A program made the translations under genes and the position numbers. DNA of 64,000 nucleotides from Spongilla lacustris (lineage: Eukaryota; Porifera; Demospongiae; Spongillida; Spongillidae), in the NCBI GenBank assembly GCA_949361645.1, contig OX442437.1:6516613-6580612 (forward strand), in the 5' to 3' direction. Shown piece after piece: positions 1 to 57,272 of this stretch. Position 1 is the stretch's first letter, and every line of letters starts with the position of its first letter. The notes under the pieces are model-generated. The model searched no databases and was not told the origin of the DNA. It saw only the letters and a list, made by a program, of their open reading frames with translations.

Positions 1-545
1 CTACATAGTCCTCCACACCCCCATACTCAAACCCCCATAACCCCCCCCACTCAAGTCCCCATACCCCACATATCAAGTCCCCATCAGGTCCATAGGCTCA
101 GGGGCACAGTGGGTTTGGTCAACCCCCTCCCAGCTCATCCAAGCTAGTTCCACTTGCCATCAAAATAATGTATTCATTGTGTTTAAATGACACGTCAACA
201 TGTAAAATTGAAAATCTATAGCGAGCGTGAGAACACTTTAAACACCAGCAACTGCAACATCCGCCCCGCCCCCACCAAGTGCCAAGTATGGTTCCATAGT
301 GATGCCCACACCAGACTAACATCCCCCGATCTATGATAGATCTGGAAAGTTATCAGTGTACAATGAGCTGGGCACATTGGTCCCCAGTCCATTTTAATAT
401 GTGCCTTTCAATAGCGAAGTGGGTCAGGTTTGCGAGACTACAGGAAAGTCTGGAAGCAAGTAATTCTTGTCATATTTTAGCACGTTACTACGCAATTATG
501 CTATGTTTTGTGACTTAAAAATTGCAAAAGTTGCAAAGCTGCTCA
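1..545. other. No gene recognised
   Basis: C-rich start (1-115, imperfect ccccatac/aagtcccc units), then unique sequence. No RIOK2 C-terminal exon was found on the minus strand here. Confidence 0.4.
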
Positions 546-800
546 ATGGTGCTGCTCAATGGGGGAGCTTACAGCACCCCCTCATAATGGGGGGAGCTTA
601 CAGCACCCCCTCATAGCCTACAGCTTACAGCACCCCCTCATAGCCTACAGCTTACAGCACCCCCTCATAATGGGGGGAGCTTACAGCACCCCCTCATAGC
701 CTACAGCTTACAGCACCCCCTCATAGCCTACAGCTTACAGCACCCCCTCATAGCCTACAGCTTACAGCACCCCCTCATAGCCTACAGCTTACAGCGCTCC
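546..800. repeat. Minisatellite, ~26-bp unit (agcttacagcaccccctcat)
   Basis: About 10 copies with two sub-variants, one with a catagcctac segment and one with ataatgggggg. Lies to the left of the last RIOK2 exon found. Confidence 0.9.
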
Positions 801-1166
801 CTCAGAGCCCCTTGCTCTGGGTGGGACAGGCACAGCTCCCTTCTGCACCCCCCCCACTTGTTAATTAGTTCCACCCTTATTGTTTTCCCAACTTCCCCCC
901 CCCCATCTCCAATGGGCCTGGGCCATGCCCTTACAGTATACATGATGTACATGTACAGTCTTACAATGGTGCCTCACTCTTCACCAAGGCTAGTATGCAG
1001 GTACTACCAACAGATATTGACCAGGCTATGGTGTGGTTAGTTACCTAAAAGATCACACACACCACGTCCATTCAGGCATCCAATTACACCATACAATGGA
1101 AGGACTGGCCATAAAGGCTGGACTGCCAAACCTAACCAAATAGTTGGAAGGTTTGAGCATTCAGAT

Positions 1167-1197
<31 letters not shown>
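1167..1197. repeat. Homopolymer of 31 G
   Basis: Uninterrupted G run; the true length is likely uncertain. Confidence 0.95.
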
Positions 1198-1198
<1 letters not shown>

Positions 1199-1420
1199 CT
1201 AACAGTAACAGTCCTGTCCAATAAACGAAACATGTAATTCAAACAGGCTAACTAGAAGAGTCTTTGAGCAAATTCCCATCAAAGCCTTTGATTGTGACTA
1301 AGCAGACTGTATTTACTGTAAATAATTTGCTCAAAAAACACTGCAGGCTATGCCAAGGTGTGTGGGTGCCTCCTTGGGGGGGGGGGGGCAGGGGAAATGA
1401 TCCCACTTCCTAGAGGCAAT

Positions 1421-1423
<3 letters not shown>

Positions 1424-1491
<68 letters not shown>
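1424..1491. repeat. (CA)n microsatellite
   Basis: About 34 perfect CA dinucleotides just past the last RIOK2 exon found. Confidence 0.95.
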
Positions 1492-1493
<2 letters not shown>

Positions 1494-1523
1494 CCCACTC
1501 ACAATTGGCAGCAAATTTATTAC

Positions 1524-10055
<8,532 letters not shown>

Positions 10056-10185
10056 TTCTGCTGCCGCGTTTCAACACTACGGCTTTTTTTTTTTTTGGTT
10101 GTTCTTCTGTCCACGTGGTGGTGTGTATTATATAGAAATTGTGACCCTTTGGCGATTTTGTTCTAGTAGCAAAGTAATAACAGCA
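10056..10185. promoter_or_regulatory. Putative bidirectional promoter RIOK2 / LRR gene
   Basis: Only 130 bp separate the RIOK2 start codon (minus) from the first in-frame ATG of the LRR gene (plus). The interval holds a poly-T run at about 10085-10096 and an E-box CACGTG near 10110. No TATA box is convincing. A shared divergent promoter is inferred from geometry. Confidence 0.6.
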
Positions 10186-11152
10186 ATGTGTTGTGTGAAT
10201 TGGAATAGAAGGTATTTGCAGGACATGTCAGCGATAGAACAGCATCAAGATTTTTTGGACAAACATAACATAACGGTACGTGCAAATACGAAAAAGGTGT
10301 TCTAATTATTCCTTTCTAAACAGGAGCTACATTTGAGCTTTAATTTCATCCCAGAACTGTCTCCAGGAGCTTTGAAGGGTTTTCAAAGCCTTACTCTGCT
10401 TTCACTGACCTGCAATTCCCTCACCCACGTCCCTGCCGAACTCAAGTCCGTACCGACACTTACGGAGCTTCACCTGTCGAACAACCAGATACGTGTGGTC
10501 GAAAACCTGGAGACCTTGGTCAAACTGAAAAATTTGAACTTGCGATGCAATCGGATTAGTTGCATTAGTAATTTGAAGTCAAATGTGTTGCTGGAAAGGT
10601 AAGCTTGCTGCAGTCTCTGGCCCGGATTGGTTTTCCCATCTTCGTAGGCTGACATTGTCCAACAACGAGATCTCTCGTATCATCTGGGAGGAGCTGCCAG
10701 AATTAAGGCATCTCACGTTCTTAGGACTGTATAACAATCAGGTATTTACCTATTTATTTATTTTTGTAAAACACTTTTGCAAGGAATAAAAATTCCCATT
10801 TTAGCTTCAGTTCACTGATGTTCTGAAGATGGTTGGCATGGCTCCACACGTGTCTGAAGCATTCCTTGGTGGTAACCCCTTCTCCAATGGTCTACCTCTT
10901 ACAATGACCTCAGCAGTGATGTGTATCAGTGGGCATCTAGAGGAAGCAGAAGCCTGTAGGTTTGTGTCTCTTTTAAGGGAGAGGCTTACTGGAGGAGATG
11001 CACCAACATTGGACATTGCAGCATCTTTGTGTCCTGGACAGACCAATTCACAAGCACTGCAGAGACTTCTGTTGGTACTTAGTCAACTGGAGCAGATTAG
11101 GCACATGTCACCCACTTTACTGAAAGTTGATGGAGAAAGAGTAGTACCATAA
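10186..11152 (+). CDS. Leucine-rich-repeat protein of unknown function, 4 exons
   Basis: Exons: 10186-10275, 10324-10598, 10648-10741, 10805-11152, with introns of only 48, 49 and 63 nt. The product is about 268 aa, or 255 if the second in-frame ATG at 10225 is used; both have similar start contexts. From about residue 31 it carries five or so LRR units of the LxxLxLxxN type (ELHLSFNFIPEL, LTLLSLTCNSL, LTELHLSNNQI, LKNLNLRCNRI, LERLTLSNNEI, LTFLGLYNNQL). A non-LRR tail of about 100 aa contains LGGNPFSNGLPL and a leucine-rich helical end. The 49-nt intron 10599-10647 is supported because removing it joins LLER to LTLSNNEIS at normal LRR spacing. There is no signal peptide or membrane segment, so it is probably intracellular. 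It is head to head with RIOK2, and its stop lies 101 bp before the GTPase start. I do not recognise the family. Confidence 0.8.
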
Positions 11153-11163
11153 TCATGTGCTTG

Positions 11164-11175
11164 TGCGCATGCGCA
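11164..11175. promoter_or_regulatory. Perfect palindromic NRF-1-type site TGCGCATGCGCA
   Basis: The 12-bp palindrome TGCGCATGCGCA matches the known NRF-1 consensus (YGCGCAYGCGCR). It lies about 80 bp upstream of the Rap-like GTPase ATG and 12 bp past the LRR stop codon. A role as a core promoter element for the GTPase is inferred. Confidence 0.65.
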
Positions 11176-11253
11176 GTCGAGCCCCGCCTGTGGGAATGTG
11201 TTGAAACGAATATATTAACGCCGCAATAGTATTTCTTCACTAATAGCAGCGAC

Positions 11254-11976
11254 ATGCCTGTGAAGCCAGAATACAAATTGACGCTTCTAGGAGCTGGAGG
11301 TGTCGGAAAGAGCGCCCTTACGCTGCGGATCATCTCTGGTGTTTTTACACCGACGTACAGCCCAACCATCGAGGACTATTACCGCCACGATACGAACATT
11401 GACGGAGTGGGGCCATGCATTGTGGAGATCTTGGACACTGCAGGGACGGAGCAGTTTGCTTCTATGCGACAGCTTTATATCACGAGTGCTCAAGCGTTTG
11501 CGCTGGTATACTCGATAGACGACAGAGCATCTTTTGAAGAGGCGCAAGAACTGTACAGAAATATCAAGGAGCTTAAATCGCCGGACCAGGTAGCAATAAT
11601 ACTGATTGGGAATAAATGTGACCTCCACGACAGGCGTGTCGTCGACTACAAAGAAGGGCAGCTCGCTGCCAAGGAGATGCAAGGCTGCCCGTTTATGGAA
11701 ACGTCCGCAAAAGATGGGACGAACATCTACGAGTTCTTTTCTACGCTCGTCTCCGGACTGGACAGTCGAATGAAGGCGTCGCTTAGTAACCATGTCGTGC
11801 GGCGTGGAAGCAGAGGCATGGCGTCCTTGCGATCGATCGCAAAGAGGAAGTCAAGAAGCCGCTCTCAGCCCGATCTTAGCAACTACTCCACCGAACTGTA
11901 CACCGCGCCTGTTGTTGCGCAGGGTAGCGATGAGAACCACGATGACGACAAGAAGGCCAAGTGTCTCATTATGTGA
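11254..11976 (+). CDS. Rap-like Ras-family small GTPase with C-terminal CAAX box, intronless
   Basis: A 240-aa single-exon GTPase. G1 P-loop GAGGVGKS is at about residues 13-20, the effector/switch I stretch is YSPTIEDYY, switch II is DTAGTEQFASMR, G4 is NKCD and G5 is ETSAK. Threonine after DTAG, where Ras has glutamine, is the Rap hallmark, and EILDTAGTEQFASMR resembles Rap2 most closely. The C-terminus is longer than usual, with a basic SIAKRKSRSRS stretch, an acidic patch and the prenylation box CLIM; methionine in the last position usually directs farnesylation. It is thus probably membrane-anchored. The absence of introns, beside heavily split neighbours, would fit an old retrocopy or intron loss. 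A NRF-1-type site lies just upstream and AATAAA lies 320 bp past the stop. The exact Ras subfamily is uncertain. Confidence 0.9.
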   Translation: MPVKPEYKLTLLGAGGVGKSALTLRIISGVFTPTYSPTIEDYYRHDTNIDGVGPCIVEILDTAGTEQFASMRQLYITSAQAFALVYSIDDRASFEEAQELYRNIKELKSPDQVAIILIGNKCDLHDRRVVDYKEGQLAAKEMQGCPFMETSAKDGTNIYEFFSTLVSGLDSRMKASLSNHVVRRGSRGMASLRSIAKRKSRSRSQPDLSNYSTELYTAPVVAQGSDENHDDDKKAKCLIM

Positions 11977-12296
11977 TCAACCGCCTCAAAGTAACAGATC
12001 ATAGACTGTCCAATCTGTGCTGACTCGCTTTGATGCTGGTTGTAACAAGGTCAGTATGCCACTCTCCATTCACAACCTGCCTCTTAATGCAGGCAGCTAG
12101 CACATGACACCACCCCCTCCCCCCTTCCTTGTTTTGTTGTGTACGTGTGTGTATGTGTATGTATACCACATCTCCAGATGGCATAACACTTGTTTTTGTG
12201 TATCGCATCTCCTCTCTGTAAAAATTATAATCCATTTCAAAAGACATTTTGAGAAAAGGAGGGGAGGTGGGCGGTGGGGGGATTTTTTCCTTACTC

Positions 12297-12302
12297 AATA
12301 AA
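12297..12302 (+). terminator. Polyadenylation signal AATAAA for the Rap-like GTPase
   Basis: AATAAA lies about 320 bp after the GTPase stop, followed by a GT-rich stretch (gatgttggtgtgg). It falls in the convergent gap before the USP3 stop at 12496, so the GTPase 3' UTR is about 0.33 kb. Confidence 0.7.
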
Positions 12303-12495
12303 GATGTTGGTGTGGATAAATGCGGCTAGAGGTGAGCTGAGTCAATGCCGAAAAGCTTTGTAGTAACCAAAACACAAAGGCATTACAGACGGGACAGGTC
12401 CCCCCCTGCTAGAAGCCCACCAAATGTGGAGTACATATTATATTGCGGAACAGTGATATACAAGAGAATACTATAGTAGTGTACACACATAATTT

Positions 12496-38865
<26,370 letters not shown>

Positions 38866-38993
38866 AGCGCTGTACAAACCTAAAGCTGATGTGCGACATA
38901 GGGCAACAATGAAAGCGAATTCAAATTCAAAATTACGTTGGTACTAACCTTGCACGCACTTACCGTCATGAATTGTAAATAAAATTCCCGCCC
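38866..38993. promoter_or_regulatory. Putative bidirectional promoter USP3 / small membrane protein
   Basis: 128 bp separate the two divergent start codons. It contains TTCCCGCC just before the plus-strand ATG, an E2F-like element. Divergent promoter use is inferred from spacing alone. Confidence 0.6.
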
Positions 38994-39362
38994 ATGATAT
39001 TCTATTTAGTGCCGCTCTACAGTGTACTGATTGTTATGCCCGCCATTCCAGATGCTACCGCTCAGGTTTACGACGACGCAAAGACACAAAGGATAGTTCT
39101 CTTCGCTGTCTTTATGGTACTATTTCATTTGGTTGCATTGGTATCCTTTGAACGTGTGTTCACTTGTTTGTTGTTACGATTGATTTGTATTCGATATTTA
39201 ATGTACTTAACTAAAGTGCAGGCATATTGGCTGCTGAAATTGTATCGAAACGAATCTTCGGAGGTGAGACATCAGGGCAAGATTCGAATTTCATAGTCTG
39301 TAAACTTTTGTTTTGATCAGGTCGTACATTTATATCTAAAAAAAATTTATCCTACTGAGTAA
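38994..39362 (+). CDS. Small two-TM membrane protein, 3 exons, 76 aa, unrecognised
   Basis: Proposed exons are 38994-39140, 39222-39263 and 39321-39362, all in phase 0, with GT-AG introns of 81 and 57 nt. The product has a hydrophobic N-terminal segment (MIFYLVPLYSVLIVMPAIP, possibly a signal anchor), a short polar loop with YDDAKTQR, and a second hydrophobic helix (IVLFAVFMVLFHLVALAYWLL). A short charged tail ends KKIYPTE. The clean splice sites, short introns and divergent pairing with USP3 argue for a real gene. I do not recognise a family. Reading straight through the first two introns gives a 100-aa open frame, so the splicing is inferred. Confidence 0.5.
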
Positions 39363-40073
39363 TACGTCCCCATTGGCTATTCTAAATTAACATATATCCA
39401 TATATGCGGTAAGGTAACGGATGAAGGTACGTTGAACCAGGCGTTGTGTGCAGTGTAGATAACAGGATCCAGTAGTTGTATTTCAGTTACGGTGGATTTC
39501 TTTGCGCGCGCGCAAAAGTAAGCTAAAAAACAAGTGAAAACGCATGTATGGGTGTGTGTTGTTATTGGCGGTATCCAATGGTTGTTTGTGGTGCAGGTTG
39601 TTAGTTTCGTCAACATATCGTATTGCTGCCGACCACCGTCCTAGCTCTGCTACTGGTGCAGGTGCTACCGTGCACGATATATAGCAGTCCAAGGCGGTCA
39701 TTTGTACGACTAGTTCCATTATTCTATATTCTGGGCTGAGCGAATTCGCAAGTAGGGTTTTTTTTTTTTGTTGTCGTTCTCTGGCTCGAGTGCTTGCGTC
39801 AAACAATCCTAGCACAGTCCAAGCATGCTTGGTGGCCACACGCGAGCTGCGTTGCGCACACCGCTAAGCGCGGTGCATGCAAGCTTTCGGGTATCTATGT
39901 TCTACTACAATGAAAATATTGTATATCCCTTTGGGTTGTTATGGTGGGAGGATTGTGCGTGTGTTGGGATAGTTTGTCTACACGTTTCCATCTCATAAAT
40001 CCGCGTCCGACATGTAGCGCCCGTAAGCGACCTTTCCTTCCCATTCCTCTCTGTAGGCGTTGACGGTTGAACG
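39363..40073. other. Intergenic, 5' region of the zinc-finger gene
   Basis: Unique sequence with no convincing exon. It contains a short cgcgcgcgc run near 39505, poly-T runs near 39759 and several GC-rich patches. It probably holds the promoter and 5' UTR of the zinc-finger gene, whose ATG has an in-frame TGA six bases upstream. Confidence 0.4.
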
Positions 40074-43000
40074 ATGATAACGACCAGTCCTGCTGCAGCA
40101 GCTGCTCTTAGTCCGTTCCAACCGCACTTGAATAGCGGCACCATGGATACCAAGCCCTCTCACCTCATGCCTATCACGGCCCTCCATCCTCCACAGTTCT
40201 TCATCACAGGCGGTGGTTACACCATCATACCCTCTGTATCTCCCATGCATGCAGCTGAAAACTTCCCGCCGGCAGCGCTGCATCCCATTGGACAGTTTGG
40301 CGGCGGCAGGCCACTGCCCCCAGGCCTGCACACATACTACAGTCCCTCGGACATGTATCAAGTCAGACAGACTCCTTCTCCTCTGATGATGCACGAAAAC
40401 AAGAGATCACTCACTCCTTCCAACCCTCCAAGTGAAAGCAAGCGCATCAACCTCTCCAACCCTCCTCTCTCCAACCCTCCCCTCTCCAACCCTCCCCTCT
40501 CCAACCCTCCCCTCTCCAACCCTCCTCCTGTCACTTCCAGTGTAAGTGAGACGCCCAAGAGTGGAGTGTCTGAGGAAAGGGGGGGCACTGCAGAAGTGAA
40601 GCGTGAGCCTATCACCGAGGAGGTCCCCACATCCAGCAGCTGCAGGGGTGGTCTGAACGGCAGCAGCACCAGTGGGAACGGTCGTCTGGATGGCACGAAA
40701 GGGTCCTATTCCTTAAGTGCCCTGATCGATGTCCCAGCCTCCCACGCACACAGCTCGAGAACATCCAGTCTTAGCAGTTCATTGTCCTCATTCCGGTTTG
40801 GTGGCAGCCTAAGTCAGATCTGGGCTTCGCAGCTGTCCCTTTCAAAGGTCAACATGAAAAGCACAGGGTGAGTGGACCTGTGTGTGTGGAGGTACAGTGA
40901 GACACTGAAAAGGTGGCATTGGCGTGGCTTTGCAAAAAGTTGTTTGAATGGGGTGGTGCCAAGGGGTAAAGTGCTTTGGGGTGCTTGTGTATATGTTGTT
41001 TGGAGGGGGAAGCAAGGTTCTTCCATTTCTGGGGACAGTTCTTTCCCGTTTTCATTGGTCTATTTAACACAACTTATACCTAGGATGGTCCATTGCACCA
41101 CATAGACCTGGGGGTGGGGGTGGTCTATTGACACCACATACACCTGGGGGTGGTCCATACACCTGGGGGTGGTCTATTGACACCACATACACCTGGGGGT
41201 GGTCTATTGACACCATATACACCTGGGGGTGGTCTATTGACACCACATACACCTGGGGGTGGTCTGTTGACACCACATGCACCTGGGGATGGTCTGTTGA
41301 CACCACATGCACCTGGGGATGGTCTATTGACACCACATGCACCTGGGGATGGTCTATTGACACCACATGCACCTGGGGATGGTCTGTTGACACCACATGC
41401 ACCTGGGGATGGTCTGTTGACACCACATGCACCTGGGGATGGTCTGTTGACACCACATGCACCTGGGGATGGTCTGTTGACACCACATGCACCTGGGGAG
41501 GGTCTATTGGCGCCACATTGAGGAGTTAAGATTGCCAGAGGTGTTTGATGTGGGTGTGAAGTGGGTGTAGGCTATTTTGATGCATTATTGGAATTGAAGT
41601 GGCAGGTCTTCAAGGGAAGCATGCCTTGAAGTTCTGTTGGGATCTAAGAATTCCCTTCTGCTGATCCAACTATGGTCAGCTTAGTTGTAACACGTCATAG
41701 TGCATTTGTTTACTATCAGTTCACTTCTACTACCTTTTGTGTGTGGTTCAGGGAGGGGCTTGGTGCACACGGCAGTCCAGTCATGTGATAACCTTGTGCC
41801 ATACATGTCCTTTATGCTATACACGTAAGCCGTACAAATGTGAACACCTTTCTTGACATTCAGTCATGTGCAGATCATGTGGTTATGACATTCAGTCGTG
41901 TGCAGATCATGTGGTTATGCCATTCAGTCATGTGCGGGCGATGCATCTCGCAGTTAACCTTTATTTTTGTTTGTTTTCTAAGTTCTGAAGGGGAGGAAGG
42001 ATGCACCATGTACCTGTTGGTGTATATGTTTGGTGGTGGCCACTTGTGCACCTTGGTGATGTGAGCCCTCAGGCAATCTGGTGGTTGGTTGAAGCCATAT
42101 ATTTAAAGTGTCTGCCAGCACCTAATAGTTGTAATGTGTGGTAGCTGAAGGTGGTGAGAGATGTGTGGTAGCTGAAGGTGGTGTTCTGGTGAGGGGTGTG
42201 TGGTAGCTGAAGGTGGTGTTCTGGTGAGGGATGTGTGGTAGCTGAAGGTGGTGTTCTGGTGAGGGATGTGTGGTAGCTGAAGGTGGTGTTCTGGTGAGGG
42301 ATGTGTGGTAGCTGAAGGTGGTGTTCTGGTGAGGGATGTGTGGTAGCTGAAGGTGGTGTTCTGGTGAGGGATATGTGGTGTTCTGGTGAGGGATATGTGG
42401 TGTTCTGATGAGGGATATGTGGTAGCTGAAGGTGGTGTTCTGGTGAGGGATGTGTGGTAGCAAGTATTTCTGTGCAGGTGTGTGTTATTTAGGGAGTTGA
42501 TGTGCACATGGGTAGTGTGTGTGTGTGCATACCATTCTTTTCACAACAATGGAGGACTATAATGGCAATGGTTTCAGTGGTGGCTGCTTTCTGAAAAGCT
42601 AAGGCTATCAGGCTATCAGGCTATCTGTATGGTTTGCCCCTGCTTCATTCATTGTGTTAGCTGTCCTCACATTGTAGCATATTCAACTCATTCTTGCATT
42701 TTGACTGGGGGGGATACCCTGTCATTACAAAAAAAAAAAAACCCTCACTCCCTTGGACCATTGCCAGGAAATGGTTTGGTGTAAAGCCTTAAGCATGGAG
42801 TGGTGACATCCCTTAAGCATGGAGTGGTGACATCCCTTGAGCATGGAGTGGTGACATCCCTTGAGCATGGAGTGGTGACATCCCTTGAGCATTCTATTTT
42901 AGCTGGGACTTTGTTGTTTGAAAGATGGTTTGGCCAGTCCCCAGGCCTTGCTTTCTAGACACACACCAGATCTGTGCAGGGGTTAGGAGATGGTCAGGGC

Positions 43001-44784
43001 AATTGGGGCTGGAGAAGGGGAAGGAGTAGATGAAGCAGGGAAAGGAGTTTCACGTGCGCACACACACACACATGTACACAATACATGGGTGTGTGTGCAG
43101 CAGGCCTGATGGGTGTGTCCACAGCAGATGTGGTGGGCGTGTCCATGGCAGGCCTGATGGGCGTGTCCACAGCAGGCCTGGTGGGCGTGTCCATGGCAGT
43201 GTGTAATTGATTGAAGTTGTGTGTGATGTGCACAGTTAGGATTCCAAAAAATGTGTTCCTTGCTTGTATTGATAACATATTTATGTTCTACACAGTAACC
43301 TCCACGCAGATGCCTCACTACCATCGCTAAGCAACCAGTACTTGGCAGCGACCGCATTTGGAGGCAGTCTTCCAGAGCTTTCGGTGACCTCACTCTCCAG
43401 ACTGCTGCCAAACTCCACGGCAAATGACCCTAACCTAGCCTCCTGCCCTAACCTCTTCACCCTCTTCCATTCCCCTCTCTACGTCTACCCAAGCCAACAA
43501 CACCTTTCCACACCCTTCATCAATGCCAACGGTTCCATCACCTTCGGCAGCTTCCTGTCCAATGGCACCAGCCTCTGCAGCACACAGAACAACACTGTTG
43601 CCCATGACGCCAACGGGCTCACCACGGTCAACAGCAGGATTGTAAACCGGGGGATGGAGGGGACCTCCCCTCACCTCCAGAGGCAGGCAGCCCCTCCCAC
43701 CTCGCAGCCCATGAAACCATATGGTCTCGTATCCAATCTCATGCCGCCCCTCCCACGCTTTGGCTCCCTTGCCCCAACCACTGCAGACATGGCAGCATTC
43801 ATAGCAGGCAGCTCGTCCAGTGTACCCCAGAACCTCTCCTATGTTACCGCGCCAACGACCAACACCACCCAGGCTGGCATTGTGAACCTCAACACGCTGG
43901 CGTGTGTGGCCACGGCACAGGCTAGCATGCCTCTGGACGGCAATGGGGGGCGAACCCTGGACAGCAGTGGGGGGCGACGTCAGTCACTCTGCTCCTCCGG
44001 CCTTATGAGCCCTATGGACTCCATGCACAGCTGCTCACCCCCGGAGAGCAAAGGTAGTCCCCCAGGTGTGGACAGTCAGGTGTTCAGCAGTCCCCAGGGT
44101 ATTGACGGACAGGGTGTGTTCAACATCCAGGAGACACAGGGGGGCTCCACCCTGCTCACACCCAAACTGGAAAACGATCCGTTCCTCGCCAACGAGGGAG
44201 GGGAGGTGCACCCGGGTGTGATCCAGGTGGGGAAGGGGAAGAGGGACAAGGACAGACCTTACAAGTGCGACCACCCTGGGTGTGGGAGATCCTTCTCGTT
44301 CCCAGCCCACCTGCGCTCGCACATCCAGCAGATCCACGTCTCCTATAGGCCTTGCAAGTGTGAGTTCCCTAGCTGTGGCAAACGCTTCTACACTCCCCAG
44401 CACTTGAATGTGCACAGGCGTGTGCACACGGGAGAGAGGCCCTTCGTCTGTCCCTATACCGACTGTGTCAAGGCATTCACGACTGCAGGCAACCTCAAGA
44501 ACCACATACGCACGCACACGGGAGAGAGACCTTACGCATGCAAATTTGAGGGCTGTGCTAAACGTTTTGCTGAGATGTCTAGCCTCAAGAAGCACGAACT
44601 CACACACACTGGTGAAAAGCCATACAAGTGCAGAGTGTGCGGCAAAGCATTCTCGCAGGCAGGAAGCAGGAACACTCACGAACGCAAGCACAGCCGAACA
44701 GATGACACCACCGATGAGGGCAAGAGCTCGCGAAGATACAGGATCAAGCGCGTGCACTCCTTACAAAAGCAGGAACACGAGTGA
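40074..44784 (+). CDS. ZNF410: ZNF410-like transcription factor with five C2H2 zinc fingers, 2 exons, 760 aa
   Basis: Exons: 40074-40867 and 43296-44784 (donor GG|GTGAGT, acceptor tacacag|T). Five consecutive C2H2 fingers lie near the C-terminus, about residues 640-735. They carry the signatures PAHLRSH, FYTPQHLNVH, FTTAGNLKNH, FAEMSSLKKH and FSQAGSRNTH, in the same order as in vertebrate ZNF410 (FTTAGNLKNH, FAEYSSLRKH, FSQSGSRNVH, from memory). Vertebrate ZNF410 is a sequence-specific DNA binder known for activating CHD4. Here the N-terminal 630 aa are low-complexity (Ala, Pro, Ser, Gly) without visible similarity to vertebrate ZNF410, and the protein is much longer than the human one (about 480 aa). 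Exon 1 has a coding repeat LSNPP (40456-40527). The start is fixed by an in-frame TGA just upstream. Finger-region orthology is strong; function is inferred. Confidence 0.85.
41100..41512. repeat. Minisatellite, 30-bp unit (gacaccacatgcacctgggg)
   Basis: About 14 copies in the single intron of the zinc-finger gene, with a tac to tgc drift along the array. Confidence 0.95.
42128..42465. repeat. Minisatellite, 35-bp unit (gtggtagctgaaggtggtgt)
   Basis: About nine copies; each unit contains tctGGTGAGGGAT, a donor-like sequence in the sense orientation of the gene. Same intron. Confidence 0.93.
42785..42892. repeat. Minisatellite, 26-bp unit (gcatggagtggtgacatccc)
   Basis: Four to five copies. 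Confidence 0.9.
43095..43200. repeat. Short array (gcaggcctgatgggcgtgtc)
   Basis: About five imperfect copies of 23 bp ~90 bp upstream of the exon 2 acceptor. Confidence 0.85.
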
Positions 44785-45415
44785 TAGAAGCACCAAGTAG
44801 CTTTCCATTGTTTTTTTTTTTTTTTTTTGGTTTTTTACCACCTCACTGCTGTACATTGCAATGCATTTTCCTTTTTGTTGATCTTCACACCAAAGTAACA
44901 GTTCAAATGTGCACAGCAGGTGCAGTTAAGCCTTCCATTGGCCAACATGTCAATTCTGTCCTTTGTATTTGTTGTGATGCAATCTTTTTTTAAAAAAAAA
45001 TTTGTTGACTGGTACGTAGCGTTCTTGGTATTTGATACATGGCCTGGGGACTAGTTATTTACACACAGGGATATCAACATATTGAGATCCTGGTGCATGT
45101 TTATCAACAAGCAGCACCCCAAGATGGATACCACTAATGTGTGGCTACCAAATGGCATGCAAATAGGCTAGTGGTAACTGCACTTGTACATACCCCCAGG
45201 TGGTAACTGCACTTGTACATACCCCCAGGTCCCAAACTTGCCAATCACCCTCAAAGCAGCTAAAACACACAATAACAGTGGGTGGGTGTGGCCAAGTGGG
45301 ACTATGTCCCCTCCCTCCTCCCTCTCCAAAACATCGTTACAATGAAAGTTAGTATGACAACACAAATCACGGCCACACAGCTCACAATACAACCACACAC
45401 GTGAGGGTCATGTGT
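44785..45415. other. Convergent intergenic spacer between zinc-finger gene and AGPAT
   Basis: Holds both 3' ends. Visible features are a poly-T run (about 44810-44828), an oligo-A tract near 44990 and a 28-bp direct duplication with TACATACCCCCAGG (45175-45230). I see no canonical AATAAA on either strand and no gene. Confidence 0.5.
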
Positions 45416-57155
<11,740 letters not shown>

Positions 57156-57272
57156 CGTCAAAGTTGTTCAATTAATAACTGCACCCACGTTCATCAAAAA
57201 GGTTCGGCGCGCGGTACGCGGTATATCTAGAATGATATGATAACTTTTTAAGAGGCACGTGCACCGTTAAGA
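57156..57272. promoter_or_regulatory. Putative bidirectional promoter AGPAT / MRPS11
   Basis: 117 bp between divergent ATGs. It contains a GC-rich core (ttcggcgcgcggtacgcgg) near 57205 and an E-box CACGTG near 57257. No TATA box is apparent next to either start. Confidence 0.6.

Noticed and set aside
119..1040. Short open frames at the left edge as missing RIOK2 C-terminal exons
   Set aside because: None matches the family's conserved C-terminal basic segment, and no acceptor-exon-donor series could be built.
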